Assembly: GCA_963771005.1 (NCBI GenBank)
Contig: CAVYRO010000002.1
Coordinates: 868,001-932,000 of the forward strand
DNA: 64,000 nucleotides
Source of the DNA: DASQZK01 sp963771005
GTDB taxonomy: Bacteria > Bacteroidota > Bacteroidia > Bacteroidales > GCA-2748055
Direction of reading: 5' to 3'
The stretch's first letter is position 1, and each line of letters starts with the position of its first letter. A program made the position numbers and the translations under genes. The notes beneath the pieces are model-generated. The model saw nothing but the letters and a program-made list of their open reading frames with translations, was not told where the DNA came from and did not search any database. Shown here piece by piece: positions 59,364-64,000 of the stretch.

Positions 59364-60737
59364 CTATTTGTTTCCGGCATCATTAATATACACCGTCTTG
59401 GCATTCACAAATTCACGGATCCCGAGTAGGGATAGTTCCCTTCCGTATCCTGAATTTTTCACTCCGCCGAAAGGCAGCCTCGGATCCGATTTTACCATAT
59501 CATTGATGAATACTGCCCCTTCATCCGCATTGTCAATAAAGAGACGTTTATTTTTTTCGGAACGGGTAAAAACATTCACCCCGAGGCCAAAGGACGACTG
59601 GTTCGATATTTTCAATGCCTCTTCTGCATCTTCGGCAAGAATGACCGAAAAGACGGGTCCGAATACTTCCTCGTCAAATACCGGCATACCTGGCATTACA
59701 TCAAGCAGAATAGTCGGATCGAAAAATGCATCGTGACGGCTGCCTCCCGTAAGTAGCATGGCGCCTTTGGCTATTGACCTGATAACCTGGTCATATACCA
59801 GCTCAGCCTGTTTAACAGAGGAGAGAGGTCCCAGGTCCGTTGTTTCAACTTCCGGATCGCCCCATTTCAGCTCTTTTACCCTCTCATTCAGGATGGGGAT
59901 GAATTTACCTGCAACGCTCCTTTCCAGGATAAACCGCTTAGCCGCAATGCAGCTTTGACCTCCATTCTGCATCCTCGCTTTGATCCCGGTAGTAATAGCA
60001 CTCTCAAGGTCTGCATCCCCAAGGACAACAAATGCATTGTTTCCTCCTAGTTCGAGCACTGTTTTTTTGATGAGCTTTCCGGCCTGTGCCGCCACAGCCG
60101 AGCCGGCTTTTTCACTTCCCGTAAGTGTAACGGCCTTCACAGCTTCATGATCAATAACATCTTTCACTCTTCCCGAACCGATAATCAGTGTCTGGAATAT
60201 GCCTTCTTCAAAACCCGCACGAAGAAAAATATCTTCTATATGTAACGCGCATCGCTGAACGTTGGAAGCATGTTTCAGCAAACCCGTATTACCCGCCATA
60301 AGATTCGGTGCAGCGAACCGGAACACCTGCCAAAACGGGAAATTCCAGGGCATAATTGCCAAAACCGGCCCAATCGGAAGATATCTGACATAGCTTTCAT
60401 CGGCATCTGTAGCGATTTTCTCATTTTTCAGGAATTTTTCTGCATTTTCCGCAAAATATTCACAGACCCAGGCGCATTTTTCGACCTCAGCTCGCGACTC
60501 TTTTAAAGGTTTACCCATTTCCCTTGTTATGGTCCCGGCCAGTGATCCGGCCTCATCCTTCAGAATGGAAGCCGCACGGAACATCTTCGCACTTCTTTCC
60601 CCGAAAGGGGAATTCCTGTGCCTGAGGAAGGCTTTCTGAGAGAGTTCCAGTTTCGTTTCCAGCTGTTCACCTGTCAGCTCCGGGAACTCTTCAAGAAGTT
60701 TCTGGTTATACGGGTTTATACTTTTGAGCACGCTCAT
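59364..60737 (-). CDS. NAD(P)-dependent aldehyde dehydrogenase (succinate-semialdehyde dehydrogenase-like)
   Basis: A 457-residue aldehyde dehydrogenase. The catalytic Glu lies in VLELGGNNAFVVL and the catalytic Cys in QNGGQSCIAAKRFI; the cofactor-binding segments PIGPVLAIMPWNFPFWQVFRFAAPNLMAGN and TLTGSEKAGSAVA are also present. The sequence resembles GabD/Sad-type succinate-semialdehyde dehydrogenases, which give succinate. Substrate cannot be fixed from sequence. It is convergent with the DUF72 gene (17 bases between stops) and stands alone. Confidence 0.9.
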   Translation of the reverse strand: MSVLKSINPYNQKLLEEFPELTGEQLETKLELSQKAFLRHRNSPFGERSAKMFRAASILKDEAGSLAGTITREMGKPLKESRAEVEKCAWVCEYFAENAEKFLKNEKIATDADESYVRYLPIGPVLAIMPWNFPFWQVFRFAAPNLMAGNTGLLKHASNVQRCALHIEDIFLRAGFEEGIFQTLIIGSGRVKDVIDHEAVKAVTLTGSEKAGSAVAAQAGKLIKKTVLELGGNNAFVVLGDADLESAITTGIKARMQNGGQSCIAAKRFILERSVAGKFIPILNERVKELKWGDPEVETTDLGPLSSVKQAELVYDQVIRSIAKGAMLLTGGSRHDAFFDPTILLDVMPGMPVFDEEVFGPVFSVILAEDAEEALKISNQSSFGLGVNVFTRSEKNKRLFIDNADEGAVFINDMVKSDPRLPFGGVKNSGYGRELSLLGIREFVNAKTVYINDAGNK

Positions 60738-60774
60738 ATCGTCTTTTTAATGAGAAACATGCGGGGGAAAGGAT

Positions 60775-61070
60775 TTGTTGGTTTGGTTGGAGGGGGTTGA
60801 GGTTGTTTGAGATTGTTTGAAGTGGTTTGAAATGGTTTGAAATGGTTTGAACTCCATTCAAGAAATCACCAAATCACCAAATTCTTCGGGGAGTTTCACC
60901 ACAGATTTCACAGATTACCACAGATTAAGAAAGATGGTTTCTGGTGGTTTCAAGTCACTTCACCAAATCACCAAATAATCTTCATCCGTTCCGATAGCCA
61001 TCGGAATCCGCACAAATCCGTCAAATCCGTGTTCCTCTTCCTCTTCCTCTTCACCAAATCACCAAATTCT
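60775..61070. repeat. Composite intergenic repeat, copy 6
   Basis: Module order matches the block at 15.5 kb: 10-base units (TTTGAAATGG), 'aactccattcaagaa', CACCAAAT units, 'ttcggggagtttcaccacag' with the CACAGATTTCACAGATT block, another CACCAAAT pair, then 'cctcttcctcttcacc' and CACCAAAT to the end of the CtaB gene. A long block with an unchanged order of parts 45 kb away shows it is a true repeat family. No gene is seen in it. Confidence 0.85.
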
Positions 61071-61964
61071 TCACGAAAGCAACCGGACGAAGACATGGTC
61101 CAGGTTAAGGACCAGGATCACGAAAAGGACGTAGTAGTTGAATCGCATGAAATAGCGAAATGGCTTGAAATTAAGCGATTGTCTGAGGGCCGGCCGGGTG
61201 AATACCCAGATCACCCAGGCAGATGAGATGACAAGCAGGAGCACACTAACCAATGAGCTCACAACATTAAAATAGTAGAGCGATAAAGCAGCGAAAGTGG
61301 TGAATACAACCCAAAGCAGGATCAGGAATCTCAGGTTTTTCTCCGTATGGATCCGCGTCAGCGTAGGGAAACCCGCCTTCTCATACTGGGGACCGAATTT
61401 CAACACCAGGAGATAAAAATGGGGTACCTGCCATACGAAGAAGAAAAGCGCCATCGCCCATGCCCTCATCCCGAAAAGGGGCGCGCCGGAAGCCACCCAT
61501 CCGGCGAGGGGCGGGATCGCCCCAATGAATGAACCCGGAATGACGGCATGCGGCGTCACTCTCTTCATGGGTGTATATATCAGGTTATACCAGATCAATG
61601 CCAGTACACCGAGGGCCAACGCCTGGAGGTTCACGAAAAAAAAGAGAACCGATACTCCAGCCAGTATCTCCGCAAGAGCGATCATCAGGGCATGAAAAAG
61701 ACTGATCTTTCCCGACGGCAGAGGTCTCTTATTGGTCCTTTCCATGAGCGAATCTGTGCGGTATTCCTGGATATGATTTATCACCGAAGATCCGCAGGCA
61801 AGAAAAAAAATGCCGATCGTAACTGCAACGAACCCGAAATCAAATGATCCCCTACCCAAAACATAACCGGTCAGCGTGGTAACCGAAACGGCTATTGTTA
61901 TCCTTACCTTACTGAGTTTCAGTATTATCCTGATATATTGCCTAAGTGTCAGTCCCGCTTCCAT
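61071..61964 (-). CDS. ctaB: Protoheme IX farnesyltransferase (heme O synthase)-like UbiA prenyltransferase
   Basis: A 297-residue integral membrane protein with about nine helices. The first prenyl-diphosphate motif is in NHIQEYRTDSLMERTNKRPLPSG, where MERTNKRPLPSG is the typical CtaB/CyoE ending; the usual first Asp of NxxxDxxxD is Glu here. The second motif region is YTPMKRVTPHAVIPGSFIGAIPPLAGW, and FVWQVPHFYLLVL is also typical. It would farnesylate heme b for a heme o/a terminal oxidase. The ATG at 61964 is chosen; ATG at 62009 adds 15 residues. It lies near the cytochrome c biogenesis gene on the same strand, fitting a respiratory group. Confidence 0.88.
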   Translation of the reverse strand: MEAGLTLRQYIRIILKLSKVRITIAVSVTTLTGYVLGRGSFDFGFVAVTIGIFFLACGSSVINHIQEYRTDSLMERTNKRPLPSGKISLFHALMIALAEILAGVSVLFFFVNLQALALGVLALIWYNLIYTPMKRVTPHAVIPGSFIGAIPPLAGWVASGAPLFGMRAWAMALFFFVWQVPHFYLLVLKFGPQYEKAGFPTLTRIHTEKNLRFLILLWVVFTTFAALSLYYFNVVSSLVSVLLLVISSAWVIWVFTRPALRQSLNFKPFRYFMRFNYYVLFVILVLNLDHVFVRLLS

Positions 61965-62135
61965 AAATCTGCATTTTCTGAATCTGATATTAACCGGTAC
62001 CTTTTGCATTGAACCGGTTCAAAAATAAGAGTCACAAGAATAAAATTGATACACATCCGAAAAAATATCCTTCCTGATCCGGATGTAAATAGTAAACGCC
62101 CTGAACCCCGTCCAGGATAAGACGGTTTGCCTTTC

Positions 62136-64000
62136 TTAACCTGCACCGGGCTTGTCTTCCATCCTGCGTCGCAGCCGGGCCTGGTTGTAGGCCGCAAAGC
62201 TGCAGAGAAGGAGTACGGAGATCACCGAATAATAAATGACCGGAGGAATGGGCATCGGATCGCCTTTTGCATAGGAATGGAGGCCGGAAAGATAGTAATT
62301 TACTCCGAAATAGGTCATGACTACCGATCCGAAGCCGGCCAGGGCAAGAATATTGAAAAGGATCCTGCTTCTGAGACCGGGAATCAGCCTGACATGCAGA
62401 ATGACGGCATAGACAATGGCGGTCGTTAAAGCCCAGGTTTCCTTTGGATCCCATCCCCAGTATCTGCCCCACGATTCGTTTGCCCAAACGCCTCCGAGAA
62501 AGGTTCCCAGGACAAGCATGTAAAGACCGATGGTGAGCGTCATTTCAATGATGCGGGAGATCTGGGTTACCTGGGGTTCAATACGGGATGAATTTTTCTT
62601 CGTCTGAAAAAGCATCAGCAAAAGATTAACCGCAGCCAGTAAGGCTCCCAGCCCAAGGAAGCCGTAACTGGCGGTGATATCGGCGACATGGATCACCAGC
62701 CAGTAGGACTTTAGTACGGGAACGAGGCTGGTGATCTGAGGATCCATCCAGCTCAGGTGTGCCACCATCAGGATGAGAGAGGCCAGGATAGCTGTGGCGC
62801 TCAAGGTGATGCTTGATTTTCCGGAAAAAATAAGTCCCGAAAGCATCGTGGCCCATGCGATGAAGGTGAGAGCTTCAAAACCATTACTCCAGGGTGCATG
62901 TCCTGCGATATACCACCTTAATCCGAGTGCAGCCATATGCACCAGAAAGGCAGCAAGGAGAATGACGAAAGCCGGTATGCTGAAGATCCGGATATTGAAC
63001 CGGGGCAGAAAAATATGAATAAACTGGATGAAAAGAAGGATGAATCCTGTAAGCATATAGATCCTCATCAACAGGACAAAAAGATTGGAATTGTTGTAGA
63101 AAATTTCCGCACGGATATGTGTTTTCGAAGGGATTATCCCGCTTCCGTGGGCTTGCTGGTATTTTTTGATAGAACGGACCAGCTCCACAGGCGGTACGCC
63201 TGCCGGATCACGACCGGGCTGTTGAATTTCAAGGAGAAGGTAATCCAGGGCGTGCCTCACAAAGATCGAATCATCGGATACAAACACCCCCTGTGAAGCT
63301 GCCGGCGAGTACCATGTATTTGTGCTGTCGCCCGGAAGCGGAAAAATTTTCAGTGCCGACTGGGTGTAGATCATGTTGCATACGTTCAGCCTTTCATCGG
63401 CCCGTATAACTTCATTATCGAATTTTGACCGGTAAGCCGGCTTTTTCCTGTAGGCTCCTTCCACATCATCGCGAAATATATAATTCCCCTCTTCATCGAA
63501 AAAATCGACGAAGGATGCATATTTACCTGATATTCGCAGTTTTTGCTGCAGCCCCGGATGATTGACCATGATCATCGGTTCATGGAGCCAGAACTGCGGG
63601 AAAGCCATCATGCCAAGAAGCACCTGCTGTGGTGTCTGGCCTTCGTATTTTTCTTTGCGCACCACTTTTCTGAGTATTTCCGAAGCCAGGGTATTCATGG
63701 GTTCAATCCGGCCTCCGTTATCCTGCACCAGCACCGTATCAAATTCTCTTGCCAGCGCGGGATTGATGACCGGCATATCCATGGATTTAGTGAATTCCGG
63801 ATGCGGGTTTCCCGAATCGGAAGAAAATGGTTTGTCCTGTGAAAATAGGCCCGGAGACAGGCTGACGAGAAGCAGGAGAGTCAGAACAGCCCTGGTAACC
63901 CGGCCTTTATCCGATGCAGATCTCCACAACCATGCAAACCGGCTCTTCCTGTTCAGCAGGCTGAGAACAAAACCGATGGCCAGGCAGAGGTAACCCAGGT
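62136..64000 (-). CDS. ccsA: Cytochrome c biogenesis protein, CcsA part (probably fused ResB-CcsA), partial
   Basis: The frame is open from the right edge. It begins with LGYLCLAIGFVLSLLNRKSR, a membrane helix that looks like the end of a preceding domain, so the start lies outside the window and the protein is probably the usual Bacteroidetes fusion of ResB with CcsA. A periplasmic part (about 55-290 from the edge) precedes eight or so helices. The CcsA tryptophan-rich heme motif is WGRYWGWDPKETWALTT, with likely heme-ligand histidines in VHMAALGLRWYIAGH and AVILHVRLIPG. The protein would pass heme and join it to apocytochrome c in the periplasm. Confidence 0.92.
   Translation of the reverse strand, partial: LGYLCLAIGFVLSLLNRKSRFAWLWRSASDKGRVTRAVLTLLLLVSLSPGLFSQDKPFSSDSGNPHPEFTKSMDMPVINPALAREFDTVLVQDNGGRIEPMNTLASEILRKVVRKEKYEGQTPQQVLLGMMAFPQFWLHEPMIMVNHPGLQQKLRISGKYASFVDFFDEEGNYIFRDDVEGAYRKKPAYRSKFDNEVIRADERLNVCNMIYTQSALKIFPLPGDSTNTWYSPAASQGVFVSDDSIFVRHALDYLLLEIQQPGRDPAGVPPVELVRSIKKYQQAHGSGIIPSKTHIRAEIFYNNSNLFVLLMRIYMLTGFILLFIQFIHIFLPRFNIRIFSIPAFVILLAAFLVHMAALGLRWYIAGHAPWSNGFEALTFIAWATMLSGLIFSGKSSITLSATAILASLILMVAHLSWMDPQITSLVPVLKSYWLVIHVADITASYGFLGLGALLAAVNLLLMLFQTKKNSSRIEPQVTQISRIIEMTLTIGLYMLVLGTFLGGVWANESWGRYWGWDPKETWALTTAIVYAVILHVRLIPGLRSRILFNILALAGFGSVVMTYFGVNYYLSGLHSYAKGDPMPIPPVIYYSVISVLLLCSFAAYNQARLRRRMEDKPGAG

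Overview
The window comes from the chromosome of a Bacteroidota (Bacteroidetes) bacterium, probably an anaerobic or facultative environmental member of the Bacteroidales/Marinilabiliales type. The evidence is the SusC/SusD pairs, the TAnnTTTG-type promoter boxes, a ResB/CcsA-type cytochrome c maturation protein, Rhs cassettes typical of the phylum and the general protein flavour. No rRNA or tRNA gene and no CRISPR array was seen.

Layout. (1) 1-15.4 kb, all on the minus strand: a glycan utilisation locus. A LacI-type repressor gene is followed by a GRP-type sugar permease, a PfkB (ribokinase-like) kinase, an S1 sulfatase, a GH20 hexosaminidase, and two SusC/SusD pairs; the second SusD runs off the left edge. 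Three sites resembling GCACAAACGTTTGTGC lie upstream of the repressor, the permease and the first SusC, so the locus looks like one LacI regulon. (2) 15.4-21.3 kb: a GH2 beta-galactosidase-like gene and an HtrA-like protease gene, surrounded by long intergenic regions full of a modular repeat family (10-bp phased arrays, 8-bp arrays and a 'cacagatt' block) and a 32-bp-period palindrome array. (3) 21.3-29.4 kb: CbpA-like chaperone, small unknown gene, GNAT acetyltransferase and a TolC/MFP/RND efflux operon ending in an 81-bp tandem repeat. (4) 29.4-36.0 kb: an AT-rich accessory island with two toxin-antitoxin modules, an IS3-family remnant, an XRE regulator pseudogene with four in-frame stops, and at least three broken or partial Rhs cassettes, one with a possible immunity gene. 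(5) 36-40.8 kb: a LytTR regulator, an exported enolase-superfamily enzyme, and a BASS-family transporter coupled to an exported RraA-like protein. (6) 40.8-56.8 kb: an alpha-glucan/trehalose cluster: treZ-glgE-treS/maltokinase-glgB-treY/malQ as one tight minus-strand operon, with glgX diverging from it. (7) 57.4-64 kb: a baeRF-like protein, a DUF72 protein, an aldehyde dehydrogenase, a heme O synthase-like prenyltransferase, and the CcsA part of a cytochrome c biogenesis protein that runs off the right edge.

How the genes work together. In the left locus, SusC/D would import oligosaccharides, sulfatase and GH20 would trim sulfated N-acetylhexosamine-containing glycans, and permease plus kinase would take in and phosphorylate a released sugar. 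In the right half, TreY/TreZ make trehalose from alpha-glucan, TreS interconverts trehalose and maltose, the fused maltokinase makes maltose-1-phosphate, GlgE polymerises it, and GlgB branches and GlgX debranches the polymer: a closed glycogen-trehalose cycle in one place. All calls rest on reading the sequence alone; no database search was possible.
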